Positions 34,058-43,703 of a stretch of 64,000 nt of DNA are shown here, piece by piece. Where the stretch lies: the NCBI RefSeq assembly GCF_000374185.1, contig NZ_KB910518.1, forward strand, positions 3,357,687-3,421,686. The letters are read 5' to 3'. The DNA comes from Paenibacillus sp. HW567. GTDB lineage: Bacteria; Bacillota; Bacilli; Paenibacillales; Paenibacillaceae. The notes beneath the pieces were generated by a model. That model was given only the letters and a program-made list of their open reading frames with translations, searched no databases and was not told where the DNA came from. Position 1 is the stretch's first letter; each line of letters begins with the position of its first letter. The position numbers and the translations under genes were made by a program.

Positions 34058-34870
34058 TTAAATCTTCTTTAGATCCTGATCCGTGTTATCCTCATCATCC
34101 TGCTGCTCGTCCGCCTCTTTCTCAGCAGCTTCCAGAGCAGCAAGCTCCTCCTCCTGCTTCTTCTTCTCAACCTGCATCTGCAGCTTGTTATACGTAGCAT
34201 AGAAGTTAAAGAAAGCCAGCATAGCGATCAATGTCGGAATACAGATCACATACAGCACCGAATACCGCAGACCAATATAAGCAAGAACCGCCGAACCGAT
34301 TAAGGTGGAGAACACACGGATTGGACGGGCGATAGTCAGCAGAATAGAATTGGTCGCCACTTCTTTGAAGGTCATCTGGTAATGAACCACAATCGAAAAA
34401 AAGTTGAACATGGAGACGAACAAAATAATCATCAGCACCAGCATCAGTATACCGACGATTCTAAAATTGGCCATTTGAGTCATGTATACGGTCACATCAA
34501 CGTACATAACAACAAACAGTAAGGTGTAGATAACCCCCCCGAGCATGCTTTTGACATAGTTCTCTTTGTATCCTTGAAAAAAAGTGCGGAACGTGCTGAC
34601 ATCCGTATTGCCCATAACCCATTTACGGACCACTGTAAACAGCGCTGCTGTTGCCGGAAACACAGTAAACGGCGCCAGAATGCCAAGTGCCCAGTTGAGT
34701 GTGATCTGCTCATTAGCCCCCCCTGCCTCTGAACCCAGCATAATCATCTTCATCACTGCCATGAACAGAAACGGGACCGAACATAACGCCCACAAAATAT
34801 TGCTGAAGGCGATGCGTGATATCCACTCTGTGATGCGGTATAAACCGCCCATTGCTCCTTTAAACTCCAA
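34058..34870 (-). CDS. YesL-like (DUF624) membrane protein
   Basis: A 270-residue membrane protein with about six membrane segments and a highly charged C-terminal tail (KKKQEEELAALEAAEKEADE). The opening GGLYRITEWISRIAFSNILW and the later FPATAALFTVVRKWV are typical of the DUF624/YesL family, often found with sugar ABC transporters and two-component systems; neither is present here. The TTG at 34870 lies behind AGGAGG. Function unknown. Confidence 0.8.
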   Translation of the reverse strand: MEFKGAMGGLYRITEWISRIAFSNILWALCSVPFLFMAVMKMIMLGSEAGGANEQITLNWALGILAPFTVFPATAALFTVVRKWVMGNTDVSTFRTFFQGYKENYVKSMLGGVIYTLLFVVMYVDVTVYMTQMANFRIVGILMLVLMIILFVSMFNFFSIVVHYQMTFKEVATNSILLTIARPIRVFSTLIGSAVLAYIGLRYSVLYVICIPTLIAMLAFFNFYATYNKLQMQVEKKKQEEELAALEAAEKEADEQQDDEDNTDQDLKKI

Positions 34871-35048
34871 TTCCCTTCCTCCTGTCTGTCTCGCGCATAC
34901 TGCGTACCTTTACTATACCCTATTTGCCCCGGACTTTTCCAGCGCCCAAGTTTACGATTGTTGGGTTATCGTCTACGCAGTCTTAGCGGAGAGTCCATAT
35001 ATTAGAATCGTAGCCACGCTAATCACTCACCTAAAGGAGGTTAACCAA

Positions 35049-35141
35049 ATGTCCAATCCTTGTTGTAACCCTTTTACATCTACCGGCACTATCCTTGTTC
35101 TGTTCATCCTGCTCGTAATCATCACCCGCACATTTATCTAA
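35049..35141 (+). CDS. 30-residue YjcZ-type sporulation-associated peptide
   Basis: A very short gene, MSNPCCNPFTSTG followed by one hydrophobic helix ending in RTFI. It has an excellent AAAGGAGGT ribosome binding site at 8-base spacing and is followed by a terminator. The form, a short polar head with glycine or cysteines and a single helix rich in Val/Leu/Ile, matches the YjcZ family of tiny proteins found in spores of Bacillus and Paenibacillus. The start lies within a longer frame that shadows the YesL gene and its upstream region; only this last part is real. Confidence 0.7.
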   Translation: MSNPCCNPFTSTGTILVLFILLVIITRTFI

Positions 35142-35156
35142 TACGGAATTAAAAAA

Positions 35157-35192
35157 AGAAGACGAGAACCGCCATCCGGTTACTCGTCTTCT
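35157..35192. terminator. Bidirectional terminator between the YjcZ-type gene and cshA
   Basis: AGAAGACGAG and CTCGTCTTCT form the outer stem, with ACCG/CGGT pairing inside. A run of A before and T after allow use on both strands. Confidence 0.8.
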
Positions 35193-35213
35193 CCTTATGA
35201 GCAAAACTGCCGC

Positions 35214-36845
35214 TTAAATGTCGTAATCTTCGCGCTTAGCAGGACGCGTGCTTGTGCTGCTTGGGCGTGTTGACGGTTTGCGGTCTCCGCTGCGTCCGGC
35301 ACCGGCGTCACGGCCAGCTCCGGAATCACGGTTGCCTTTGTAGCCGCCGCCGTAGCCGCCACTGCCGTAGCCGCTGCTATAACCGCCACGGCTGCCGCTG
35401 TTTGCGTTGTCACGGTTGCCACGGTAGCCGCCGCCACTTCCCGAGCCAGTACGGTTGCCGCCATATCCGCCGTTAGGCTTGCGGCCGCTGCGGATGTCAT
35501 TCTTGCCGCCCCGGCGTTTCACACGAATTGGATCTTCCGGAGTCAATTCAACCTGAGTATCCTTGGTTTCGCCAGTAAGCAGCTTCATTGCTGCAGACAG
35601 CAGTTGTACCGAGTCATATTGCTCAAGCAGTTGAATAGCAATGCCTTTGTATTCGTTCAATTCACCGCCGCCTTCAACGACTGCCAGCAAACGTTCAGCG
35701 GTAATGCGCTGTTTGCCTTCAATAGCCTCAGCCATTGTCGGAAGCGGTTTGCGGGTAATGCGGTGGCGGGTCACACGTTCAATCAAATGCAGGTGATCCA
35801 TCTCACGTGGAGTCACGAAGGACCAAGCGGTACCTTCCTTGCCTGCGCGGCCGGTACGGCCGATACGGTGTACATAACTCTCCGGATCTTGCGGAAGGTC
35901 AAAGTTGATAACGTGAGTTACGCCGGAAACATCGAGTCCGCGTGCCGCTACGTCAGTAGCAACCAGCACATCAATGCTGCCGTCGCGGAATTTGCGCATT
36001 ACTGCATCACGCTGGTTCTGGGACAAGTCGCCATGCAGTCCGTCTGCGGAATAGCCGCGTTTTTGCAAGCCTTCGGCCAGTTCATCCACCCGGCGTTTGG
36101 TACGTCCGAATACGATAGCCAGATCAGGAGATTCCATATCAATCAGACGGCTCAGAGCTTCAAACTTCTGGCGTTCAGGAACTTCAATGTAGGCCTGATC
36201 AATCAGAGGTGCGCTGATTTGTTTCGGGATAACGGAAACATGTTGCGGGTTCTTCAGGAACTGCTGGGCAAGACGTTGAATGTTAGGAGGCATTGTAGCT
36301 GAGAACAGCATGGTTTGGCGTTCTTCCGGCACAAGCTTGAGGATGGTCTGGATGTCTTCCATGAAGCCCATATCCAGCATTTCATCGGCTTCGTCCAGTA
36401 CAATAGTCTGTACGTCATCAAGACGGATGGTCTTGCGGTTAATGTGGTCGAGAAGGCGTCCTGGTGTACCAATAATGATTTGCGGTTTCTTCTTCAGCCC
36501 GCGAATTTGGCGGCCGATATCCTGTCCGCCGTAGATAGCCAGCGAACGAAGTCCCTTGAAACGGGTAAGCTTGCCGATTTCTTCAGCTACCTGAATAGCC
36601 AGCTCGCGTGTAGGCGTCATAACCAGCGCAAGGATTTTTTCTTCTTCACGGGCAATCTTGGAAATGAGGGGAATCCCGAAAGCGGCGGTTTTACCTGTAC
36701 CGGTCTGCGCCTGTCCAATCATGTCCGATCCAGTCAGTGCAATCGGGATGGCCTGCTCCTGTATAGGTGTTGCTTCCTCAAATCCAAGCTCCAAGATTGC
36801 TTGTAGCACTTTTGGCTCCAAGCCGAATTCTGCGAATGTTTTCAA
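35214..36845 (-). CDS. cshA: DEAD-box RNA helicase CshA
   Basis: An ATP-dependent RNA helicase of about 543 residues. All core motifs are present: Q motif ([11 protein letters not shown]), AQTGTGKTA (Walker A), [36 protein letters not shown] and HRIGRTGR. The last about 100 residues are a Gly/Arg/Asn/Tyr-rich RGG-like tail for RNA binding. I prefer TTG 36845 as start because AAGGAG (36856-36861) is 10 bases before it, whereas the nearby ATG at 36854 is only one base from that site; the product then begins [10 protein letters not shown] as in relatives. Roles in ribosome assembly, mRNA decay and cold adaptation are known for the family. Confidence 0.92.
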   Translation of the reverse strand: MKTFAEFGLEPKVLQAILELGFEEATPIQEQAIPIALTGSDMIGQAQTGTGKTAAFGIPLISKIAREEEKILALVMTPTRELAIQVAEEIGKLTRFKGLRSLAIYGGQDIGRQIRGLKKKPQIIIGTPGRLLDHINRKTIRLDDVQTIVLDEADEMLDMGFMEDIQTILKLVPEERQTMLFSATMPPNIQRLAQQFLKNPQHVSVIPKQISAPLIDQAYIEVPERQKFEALSRLIDMESPDLAIVFGRTKRRVDELAEGLQKRGYSADGLHGDLSQNQRDAVMRKFRDGSIDVLVATDVAARGLDVSGVTHVINFDLPQDPESYVHRIGRTGRAGKEGTAWSFVTPREMDHLHLIERVTRHRITRKPLPTMAEAIEGKQRITAERLLAVVEGGGELNEYKGIAIQLLEQYDSVQLLSAAMKLLTGETKDTQVELTPEDPIRVKRRGGKNDIRSGRKPNGGYGGNRTGSGSGGGYRGNRDNANSGSRGGYSSGYGSGGYGGGYKGNRDSGAGRDAGAGRSGDRKPSTRPSSTSTRPAKREDYDI

Positions 36846-37166
36846 ATTATTCATGCTCCTTCTATATAGTGGACATTCCACATGCTTGTCTGTATTCTTA
36901 AGTAGCGGTAAACACACTTATAGGCTGTCCAATCATGCCGGATTCTCTGCATGGTTTAGCGTGCGCGTTTGGGACCAAAAGCTGTCCTTAGATCAGGCCA
37001 CTCAAATCCGCCTGAACAATTGTAATTTCGCATCCTAAGCAATGCAAAAATACCATTGTAACGTCCTACTCAAGAATATCCTATACATTATATCACAAAC
37101 CCCTTTAGGAATACCAGTACATTCCTTTCTTTCATTATTTACATTTAAAGACAGAGGTGAACCTGC
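36846..37166. promoter_or_regulatory. Divergent cshA-yitT region with long cshA leader
   Basis: On the minus strand an extended -10 element, TGATATAAT (TATAAT at 37087-37092), lies about 240 bases before the cshA start and predicts a leader near 235 bases, unusually long. No reading frame or known riboswitch is seen in the leader. On the plus strand I find no clear promoter for the YitT gene; TTGTAA at about 37060 lacks a good partner. Long leaders are typical of cold-shock-induced helicase mRNAs. Confidence 0.5.
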
Positions 37167-37994
37167 TTGTCAAGCTTAAAGCAAATCGGTAATTATTTGG
37201 CTGTCATCTTCGGTTCGGCGATGATAGCCTGCGGCTTCAACCTGTTTCTCATCCCTCACAGACTGCTCAGTGGCGGGGTATCCGGTCTCGCCATGCTGGT
37301 GGGTTATTTTACACCGTTTAACATCAGCCTGCTGTACCTGCTCTTCAATGTGCCTTTGCTGGTGGCAGGCTGGTTCCAGCTCGGCCGGAGATTTATCGTC
37401 CTCAGCATTCTCTCTGTAGGTGCAACCACCTGGCTGATGGCAGTAATTCCCACAGTAACTGTGGCATCGGATATGCTGCTGGCCTCTGTCTTCGGGGGAG
37501 TGCTTGTGGGCGTCGGTGCCGGAATATCCTTCCGGGTAGGCGGTTCCTCCGGCGGGTTCGATATTCTCGGCTCCATAATCACGCGTTACCGTGACTTCCC
37601 TATCGGCAACGTGCTGGTGGGATTGAACGGGCTGGTAATTCTCACCGCAGCTTATTTTGACAACAACTGGAATCTGGCGCTTGCTTCTATGGCATCCATC
37701 TATGTCAGCGGCAAGGTTGTTGATCTGATCCACGTCAGTCACATTAAGGTTACCGTATACATTGTAACTACCCGAACAGACGAGTTGCTGCAGCAGTTGC
37801 TCGGGCTTCAGCGCGGGGTCACAAAGATCAAGACAGAAGGCGCTTATTCTCATGTGGAAAGGGACATGCTAATGACAGTGACAACACGTTATGAGCTTGC
37901 AGAGCTGAAGCGGATCATCAGAACGAGCGATCCTCAGGCTTTTGTCAACATTGTGGAAACGGTCGGAGTCATGGGCTCATTCCGCAAAAGGTAA
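37167..37994 (+). CDS. YitT family membrane protein
   Basis: A 275-residue protein with five or six membrane segments in the first 200 residues (opening IGNYLAVIFGSAMIACGFNLFLIPH; GGSSGGFDILGSII is the family signature) and a cytoplasmic DUF2179 domain at the C-terminus (LLGLQRGVTKIKTEGAYS). Function is unknown for the family, which is abundant in spore-formers. TTG 37167 follows AGAGGTGA. Divergent from cshA. Confidence 0.88.
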   Translation: MSSLKQIGNYLAVIFGSAMIACGFNLFLIPHRLLSGGVSGLAMLVGYFTPFNISLLYLLFNVPLLVAGWFQLGRRFIVLSILSVGATTWLMAVIPTVTVASDMLLASVFGGVLVGVGAGISFRVGGSSGGFDILGSIITRYRDFPIGNVLVGLNGLVILTAAYFDNNWNLALASMASIYVSGKVVDLIHVSHIKVTVYIVTTRTDELLQQLLGLQRGVTKIKTEGAYSHVERDMLMTVTTRYELAELKRIIRTSDPQAFVNIVETVGVMGSFRKR

Positions 37995-38177
37995 ACTCTC
38001 CAAAAGAAATGTGCATATAATGCGCATATCTTGAATTTATGATATATTAGAACCACGCAGGACCCTTAACAATTTCATGAAGATTGTGATTTACCCTCTT
38101 TTTTCCAAGCACTTCGTTTTCCGGGTGGACCTTGAATTTCAATTCAGTTCGATTCGAAAAAGGAAAGGGTGATTTTT

Positions 38178-38372
38178 GTGGAAATGGAAACGGTAAAACT
38201 GTCAGCAATCGTCATGAGATGGTATCCGGATATGATGCCTTTTCTAAAACAGGACGAATTGAATTCCGTAATCGTTCTGCGTGACGGTCTGAGTATTCTG
38301 GAGCCTGCTGATGCCATGGATATCATCCATTACAGCATTTGCGAGCATCAGAATTCTGCGTATCTTCATTAA
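38178..38372 (+). CDS. 64-residue hypothetical protein
   Basis: A small acidic reading frame from GTG 38178 behind GGAAAGGGTGA. It begins VEMETVKLSAIVMRWYPDMM and contains DELNSVIVLRDGLSIL; it is mixed alpha/beta in character with no membrane segment or signal. Codon use looks coding. A start at the ATG two codons later is also possible. No family is recognised. A TTATGATATATTAG stretch near 38036 may be its promoter. Confidence 0.55.
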   Translation: MEMETVKLSAIVMRWYPDMMPFLKQDELNSVIVLRDGLSILEPADAMDIIHYSICEHQNSAYLH

Positions 38373-38606
38373 GCAAGCGCCAGATGTCAGTTTTGGATAG
38401 TTGCCGCTTTGGATTCGGCCACGCGCCGGCTCCAGGCGGCATTTACTTTTTCAGGAAGAGTTGTGAAAAATCCGTACATCCCGTGCGTATACAGCAAGAG
38501 CGGTTTTTACAGTCAAAATTACAGGGATTGTTACAAGTCTGTTCTTTTTGGAAGCTGCCGTTCCTTTATACTTAACGGGAATGTATATAAAGGGAGAGAA
38601 TAACGA

Positions 38607-39851
38607 ATGAACATCACCTGGGCTTTACTGATGATGGCTCTGGGAGGCGTTGGCGTTCAGCATAATGCGCAAGATGCCGATGTGGCAGCCGCACTGCAAT
38701 CTGCCTCGAATCCCCCCATTGTCGCACAACACAACGAGAATTCTGGCACAGCAGCACCTTCATCAGACACTGCGGGAGGCAGCGCAGCACCTGCACCGTC
38801 TCCGGACTCCGTGGACTCGCCGGGAACGGATACCGCTTATGCCGATCCACAGCCCGATGCTCCGAAAGTTAAAGGCATATACGTAACAGCGTACAGTGCC
38901 GGAGGATCCCGAATGGAATCTCTGCTCGCCCTGCTCGACAAAACCGAGCTGAATTCCATGGTCATTGACATCAAGGACGATGCCGGGTACATCACTTACA
39001 AAACGGATAACGTTGAGCTTCAGCAAATGGGCCATCCACAGCCCTTCATCGGAGATATAGGCAAGCTGATGGCTCGTCTGAAGGCGCATAATGTATATCC
39101 AATTGCACGAATTGTTGTCTTTAAAGACTCCGTGCTGGCCAAGAAAAATCCGCAGTTATCCTTTGTAAATCCGAACGGCTCCGTCTGGACCAATAAAGGC
39201 GGCGACAGCTTCGTTAACCCTTATAATCAAAATGTATGGAAATACAACGTAGACATTGCCAAGGAAGCCGTCAAGCTGGGCTTTAAGGAAATCCAATTTG
39301 ATTATGTCCGGTTCCCTGAAGGCTTCGAAAAACGCGCAGATACGCTGAAATATACGAAAAGCGACCGTCCACGCGTCGAGATTATTTCCGATTTTGTCAA
39401 ATATGCCAGATCGGAGCTTGCACCGCTTGGTGTCCGTGTATCGGTTGACATCTTCGGTTATGCCGCGTCTGTCCCTGCTGCGGAGGGGATCGGCCAGGAT
39501 TTCGTTAAGATATCAAAGAATGTGGATGTCATCAGCCCGATGGTCTACCCGAGCCATTATTCAACCGGGTGGTTTAAGGTAAAAGATCCCGACAAAAATC
39601 CATATGCAACCATCAAAGGCTCTATGGTCGATACGCACAAAAAGCTGAACCCACTTGGCAGCCGCAAGCCGATTATCCGGCCTTGGATTCAGGACTTCAC
39701 TGCAAGCTGGCTTGGAAGCGGACATTATGTCAAATACGGCAAACAGCAGGTTGAAGACCAGATCCGCGCCATGAAAGAGCAGAACGTTGATGAATATCTG
39801 CTCTGGAACGCCAACAACCGCTACACACCAGGCGTAGATTACGAAAAATAG
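38607..39851 (+). CDS. Exported putative glycoside hydrolase (DUF4015)
   Basis: A 414-residue protein with a short hydrophobic N-terminus, then an about 60-residue Pro/Ser/Ala/Asp linker and a TIM-barrel domain. The domain opens KVKGIYVTAYSAGGSRMESLL, with MVIDIKDDAGYITY, IQFDYVRFPEG and VDIFGY typical of the DUF4015 group of putative glycosyl hydrolases. Acidic residues in DIKDD and DYVRFPE are the likely catalytic positions. The N-terminal segment is a weak signal peptide, so export is probable rather than certain. ATG after GGGAGAG. A substrate in the wall or a polysaccharide is inference. Confidence 0.8.
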   Translation: MNITWALLMMALGGVGVQHNAQDADVAAALQSASNPPIVAQHNENSGTAAPSSDTAGGSAAPAPSPDSVDSPGTDTAYADPQPDAPKVKGIYVTAYSAGGSRMESLLALLDKTELNSMVIDIKDDAGYITYKTDNVELQQMGHPQPFIGDIGKLMARLKAHNVYPIARIVVFKDSVLAKKNPQLSFVNPNGSVWTNKGGDSFVNPYNQNVWKYNVDIAKEAVKLGFKEIQFDYVRFPEGFEKRADTLKYTKSDRPRVEIISDFVKYARSELAPLGVRVSVDIFGYAASVPAAEGIGQDFVKISKNVDVISPMVYPSHYSTGWFKVKDPDKNPYATIKGSMVDTHKKLNPLGSRKPIIRPWIQDFTASWLGSGHYVKYGKQQVEDQIRAMKEQNVDEYLLWNANNRYTPGVDYEK

Positions 39852-39899
39852 AGTACAGCAATTATCTCTCACTAACATAATCATTATAGAATGAATAAG

Positions 39900-39924
39900 A
39901 ACCCGGCATCTTGCTGGGTTTTTT
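39900..39924 (+). terminator. Terminator after the glycoside hydrolase gene
   Basis: AACCCGGCA and TGCTGGGTT form a short stem with a 3-base loop followed directly by T residues. Confidence 0.75.
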
Positions 39925-39974
39925 ATTGGGGATTATCCTCAGTAAAGAAAATATGGATAACGAGGCATGCGCTA

Positions 39975-41339
39975 ATGATACAAACTTATTCAATCAAGCA
40001 AAAAACCGGACAGTTCCTTCATATTCTAATTCCCATTCTTATTACACAAATTGCATTGTCAGCGATAACCTTCTTCGATACGAACATGTCCGGCAAATAT
40101 GGTACAAGCGATCTGGCGGGCGTAGCCATTGGCACCAGCCTGTGGTTTCCGATTCAGACTGGCCTCAGCGGCATTCTTATGGGTATGACACCGATCGTCT
40201 CCCACCTTGTCGGCAGCAGGAAGAACAAGGATGTGGCCTATCAAGTGACTCAGGGGATATGGCTCTCACTACTGGTATCAGTACTTGTACTGGTCATCGG
40301 AGGCTTCGCTCTAAATCCTGTGCTTAACTTCATGAATTTGGAGCCGCACGTACGTGATATCGCCTTCCGTTTCCTGTGTGCTATCTCGGTTGGAGTGATT
40401 CCCCTGTTCGGCTATACTGTAGTGCGCAGTTGCATTGACGCTCTGGGACAGACAAGAGTATCCATGCTCATTACACTGATTGCGCTGCCGGTGAATGTAG
40501 GTCTGAACTATCTGCTCATTTTCGGAAAATTAGGCTTCCCCCGCCTTGGCGGTGTAGGGGCCGGAGTGGCGTCAGCCATAACCTATTGGGTGATCTTTGG
40601 CATATCATTGCTCATTGTTTACCGTTATGAACCCTTCAAAAGCCTGCAATTGTTCCGCAGATTCTACGCAATGTCTTTGCAGAGCTTCAAGGAGCTGCTG
40701 AAAATCGGCGTGCCTATCGGCTTCTCTATCTTTTTTGAGTCCGCGGTTTTCTCGGCGGTAACGCTCCTCATGAGCCGCTTCGATACGGTGACTATCGCCG
40801 CCCACCAGGCAGCGATTAATTTCGCCTCAACGCTGTATATGATTCCGCTCAGCATCAGCATGAGTCTGACGATACTCGTCGGCTTTGAGAGCGGGTCCGG
40901 CAGATTAAGAGATGCCCGCCAATACGGGATTTTGGGAATCAGCTCGGCGGCTGTGCTCTCTCTGGCTACGGCACTAGTCCTGCTGTTCGCGGGGAACCAT
41001 GTTGCCGGTCTATACTCGGATGAGCCTGAGGTCATTGCACTAATCCAGCATTTTCTGATCTATGCGATATTCTTCCAGATATCCGATGCCATTGCTACCC
41101 CCACACAAGGAGTGCTGCGGGGATACAAGGATGTGAACCCGGCCTTCATCATCTGTTTTGCAGCCTATTGGGTTATCGGTCTTCCTACTGGCTATTTCCT
41201 GGCTACCTATACAGATCTGGGGGCTTACGGCTACTGGATCGGACTGATCACGGGTCTCGCTATAGGGGCCATTCTACTCCTGTCCCGGCTCGTCAAGGTG
41301 CAGCGGCGGTATGCCTTCCTCAAGTCAAAGAGTGTATAA
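39975..41339 (+). CDS. MATE family multidrug efflux transporter
   Basis: A 454-residue, 12-segment cation-coupled exporter. The two MATE repeats are visible: ILIPILITQIALSAITFFDT with the later GTSLWFPIQTGLSGILMG, and KIGVPIGFSIFFESAVF with AAHQAAINFASTLYMIP. The closing SDAIATPTQGVLRGYKD is a MATE hallmark. I place the start at ATG 39975, behind CGAGGC; an upstream frame runs through the terminator of the previous gene and is rejected. Substrate range is unknown. Convergent with pfkA. Confidence 0.88.
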   Translation: MIQTYSIKQKTGQFLHILIPILITQIALSAITFFDTNMSGKYGTSDLAGVAIGTSLWFPIQTGLSGILMGMTPIVSHLVGSRKNKDVAYQVTQGIWLSLLVSVLVLVIGGFALNPVLNFMNLEPHVRDIAFRFLCAISVGVIPLFGYTVVRSCIDALGQTRVSMLITLIALPVNVGLNYLLIFGKLGFPRLGGVGAGVASAITYWVIFGISLLIVYRYEPFKSLQLFRRFYAMSLQSFKELLKIGVPIGFSIFFESAVFSAVTLLMSRFDTVTIAAHQAAINFASTLYMIPLSISMSLTILVGFESGSGRLRDARQYGILGISSAAVLSLATALVLLFAGNHVAGLYSDEPEVIALIQHFLIYAIFFQISDAIATPTQGVLRGYKDVNPAFIICFAAYWVIGLPTGYFLATYTDLGAYGYWIGLITGLAIGAILLLSRLVKVQRRYAFLKSKSV

Positions 41340-41345
41340 CCGCAA

Positions 41346-41390
41346 CAAAAAAAGGAACAGCGCAGTTCATTCTGCGACTGTTCCTTTTTT
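41346..41390. terminator. Bidirectional terminator between the MATE gene and pfkA
   Basis: AAAAAAGGAACAG and CTGTTCCTTTTTT with an inner CGCAG/CTGCG pairing and a 6-base loop form a near-perfect hairpin between convergent genes. Confidence 0.85.
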
Positions 41391-41425
41391 GTTAATTCAT
41401 AAGCAGCTACAAGGCTGCAATGATT

Positions 41426-42397
41426 TTATTGAGAAAGACGGGATGCCAATTCATAAAGCTCTTTGTCAAAGTCTTTTTTGGTGTTCACAACCAGGTCGAT
41501 ATCCGTAAGCACCAATTCACCCTTAATGATTCCGCAAGCTTTGTCGGATTGACCTTCAATCAGCGAACGTACGGCGAAATCTCCCAGGCGGCTGGCCAGA
41601 TTGCGGTCTGCTGGAGTTGGTGTGCCTCCGCGTTGAATATGTCCCAGAACCGTAACACGCGCATCCAGAGAAGCGTGGCGGTCCTTCAGCGCTTGAGCCA
41701 CATCTTCACCCTTGCCCACACCTTCAGCAACAATAACAATACTATGGCGTTTGCCTTTGGTAAAGTTGTCGCGCATCCGGTCAGCTACCTCATTCAAATC
41801 ATACGGCATTTCCGGCACCAGAATCGTTTCCGCTCCGGAAGCAAGGCCTGCATGGAGGGCGATATCTCCGCAGTGGCGTCCCATTACCTCTACGATGGAT
41901 GAACGTTCATGGGAGGACATTGTATCACGGAGCTTGTTGACAGCATCAACAACGACTCCTACCGCAGTATCAAAACCAATGGTGTAATCCGTGAAGGAAA
42001 TATCGTTATCAATGGTGCCCGGCAGAGCCATGGTGTTGATGCCCAGCTTGCTGAGTTTGTTGGCGCCTTTGTAAGAGCCGTCTCCACCGATAACCACCAA
42101 ACCGTCGATACCCATTTCATTCAGGATATCCGCACCTTTTTGCTGTCCCTCAGGTGTCAGGAACTCCAGACAGCGGGCAGATTGAAGAATGGTGCCCCCG
42201 CGCTGGATGATATCGCCGACACTGCGCAGATCCATCGGGAAGATGTCCCGGTTCAGCAGGCCCTGGTATCCGCGCTGGATTCCAAACACTTCAATGCCGA
42301 AGTAGATTGCACTGCGCACAACAGCGCGAACTGCGGCATTCATGCCCTGCGAATCTCCTCCACTGGTTAATACTGCGATTTTTTTTACGTTTGCCAT
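41426..42397 (-). CDS. pfkA: ATP-dependent 6-phosphofructokinase
   Basis: A 323-residue glycolytic enzyme phosphorylating fructose 6-phosphate. VLTSGGDSQGMNAA, VVIGGDGSYKGA and PGTIDNDISFTDYTIGFDTA (catalytic aspartate in TIDND) and VEVMGRHCGD are all as in bacterial PfkA, and the GGDG glycine indicates ATP rather than pyrophosphate use. HIQRGGTPTPADR is the allosteric/substrate loop. Start ATG behind AAGGAGGAA, 29 bases after the terpene synthase gene with no terminator between, so the two are probably one transcript. accA and pyk, the common neighbours, are absent here. Confidence 0.93.
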   Translation of the reverse strand: MANVKKIAVLTSGGDSQGMNAAVRAVVRSAIYFGIEVFGIQRGYQGLLNRDIFPMDLRSVGDIIQRGGTILQSARCLEFLTPEGQQKGADILNEMGIDGLVVIGGDGSYKGANKLSKLGINTMALPGTIDNDISFTDYTIGFDTAVGVVVDAVNKLRDTMSSHERSSIVEVMGRHCGDIALHAGLASGAETILVPEMPYDLNEVADRMRDNFTKGKRHSIVIVAEGVGKGEDVAQALKDRHASLDARVTVLGHIQRGGTPTPADRNLASRLGDFAVRSLIEGQSDKACGIIKGELVLTDIDLVVNTKKDFDKELYELASRLSQ

Positions 42398-42426
42398 CCT
42401 GTTTGTTCCTCCTTAAAATTGTGCAT

Positions 42427-43524
42427 CTAATACATATGCTTGCGTATCCAACGGCTGTTCACGAAGAAGAACAGCCTTGTCAGCGGACTTCTTCTCATCA
42501 GACGTTTGGATACAGAGCGAACCTCCCGCTGTTCGCTGACTTTCGGATCGGATAAATAAAGTGCCAGCAGCCCCTCGATGACCATGCGATGCATTGAGGT
42601 CTCCGGAAGATTCCGGACATCCCTGCGGGCCCACTCCACAATAGAAGCAATCCGATTCAGCATGGTATCAGTATCGTCATAATAATTGCAGAAATTGAGG
42701 TCTCCGCCAGCCCGGTCTTCGTCCTGGTCAATCAAATAATCCAGCATAATGTGCAGTCCACATAGATGCGGAAAATACGCAGCACGAATCGAAGCCGATG
42801 CCGATGTGCTCAGCTTGGGGTCGCATGAAGCCAGAAAAAGCATAAACACGCCCAGGGTAGAACCTGTTGCGGCCGCAAACTCATTCCACTGCAGGTGCGG
42901 AGCACGTTTCCCTTCTGTCTCCCACCATTCCTTCAGGGCAGCTTCCCGGAGCTCTGGTCGGATGTGCTTATAAACCTGCAAATCCGTATACAGAACAGCC
43001 AAATCATGTATTTCTGCAGCCGCCGCAGCGTACCCCGGCAAAAGCGAGGTCATCTCCTGGCATTTGCGGACAAGTCTGTGCAAGTATCCGCCGTCGTTCT
43101 GCTCGCTGCGCAGCGCATAATAATTAACAAGCTCCGCCCCGGGATTAATCGCATCCAGCATAGATTGATGCAGCAGCCTGAAATCGGCGGGGTCAAGCGA
43201 AGTGCTGCGGTCACACAGGTTGTCCAGATAATCACTGATCGTTTGATAAGCAACAATTAGCGGAATCAGTATATGTCTCATCGACAAATTGCCGGCGGCA
43301 TAGATCCCGCCGCCTTCGCAGTGAAACTGTTTGGTTTCAATGCTGGCAAGCGCTTGCTTCCGTAGCTCGGGATCGGGAATCCCCTCCGCATCTTCACGCC
43401 AGATATGTAGACATTCCCGCACTTCCGGCAGCACGTACTTGTAGACCCTGTTCATCAACCCAATCGGGCCGCGAGGGCTAAGGTAACGGCCTTGCTCAAA
43501 TTCATTCAATGACAGTGCCTCCAC
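42427..43524 (-). CDS. ytpB: YtpB-type tetraprenyl-beta-curcumene synthase (DUF2600)
   Basis: A 365-residue class IB terpene synthase, which in Bacillus cyclises C35 tetraprenyl diphosphate toward sesquarterpenes (baciterpenols) found in spores. Aspartate-rich motifs are visible at TISDYLDNLCDR near residue 95 and LDYLIDQDEDRAGGDLNFCNYY near residue 270. The length is that of the Bacillus enzyme. The start is GTG 43524 behind AAGGAGA. The upstream prenyltransferase (HepST) genes are elsewhere. Adjacent pfkA is likely co-transcribed. Confidence 0.85.
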   Translation of the reverse strand: MEALSLNEFEQGRYLSPRGPIGLMNRVYKYVLPEVRECLHIWREDAEGIPDPELRKQALASIETKQFHCEGGGIYAAGNLSMRHILIPLIVAYQTISDYLDNLCDRSTSLDPADFRLLHQSMLDAINPGAELVNYYALRSEQNDGGYLHRLVRKCQEMTSLLPGYAAAAAEIHDLAVLYTDLQVYKHIRPELREAALKEWWETEGKRAPHLQWNEFAAATGSTLGVFMLFLASCDPKLSTSASASIRAAYFPHLCGLHIMLDYLIDQDEDRAGGDLNFCNYYDDTDTMLNRIASIVEWARRDVRNLPETSMHRMVIEGLLALYLSDPKVSEQREVRSVSKRLMRRSPLTRLFFFVNSRWIRKHMY

Positions 43525-43703
43525 ATTGTTGTCTCCTTATCCAAATCATCATTATTATAATATGATCACCCACATTTGTACAAACAACAAAATCACTTTC
43601 GCAAAACCAGTGAAAGATTCTGAAATACGCCATTTTCCTCAAACCTAGCTTCCATTGTGTATGATATACTAGGCGTATTTCATATTCGGAGGAGTGCAAT
43701 TTC

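Noticed and set aside
34584..35048. N-terminal part of a 185-codon plus-strand frame ending in the YjcZ-type peptide
   Set aside because: It runs antisense through the YesL gene and its promoter region; only the part from ATG 35049 has a ribosome site and family pattern.
38373..38606. Overlapping frames of 78 and 64 codons before the glycoside hydrolase gene
   Set aside because: Neither has a ribosome site or plausible composition; the region is more likely leader and promoter.
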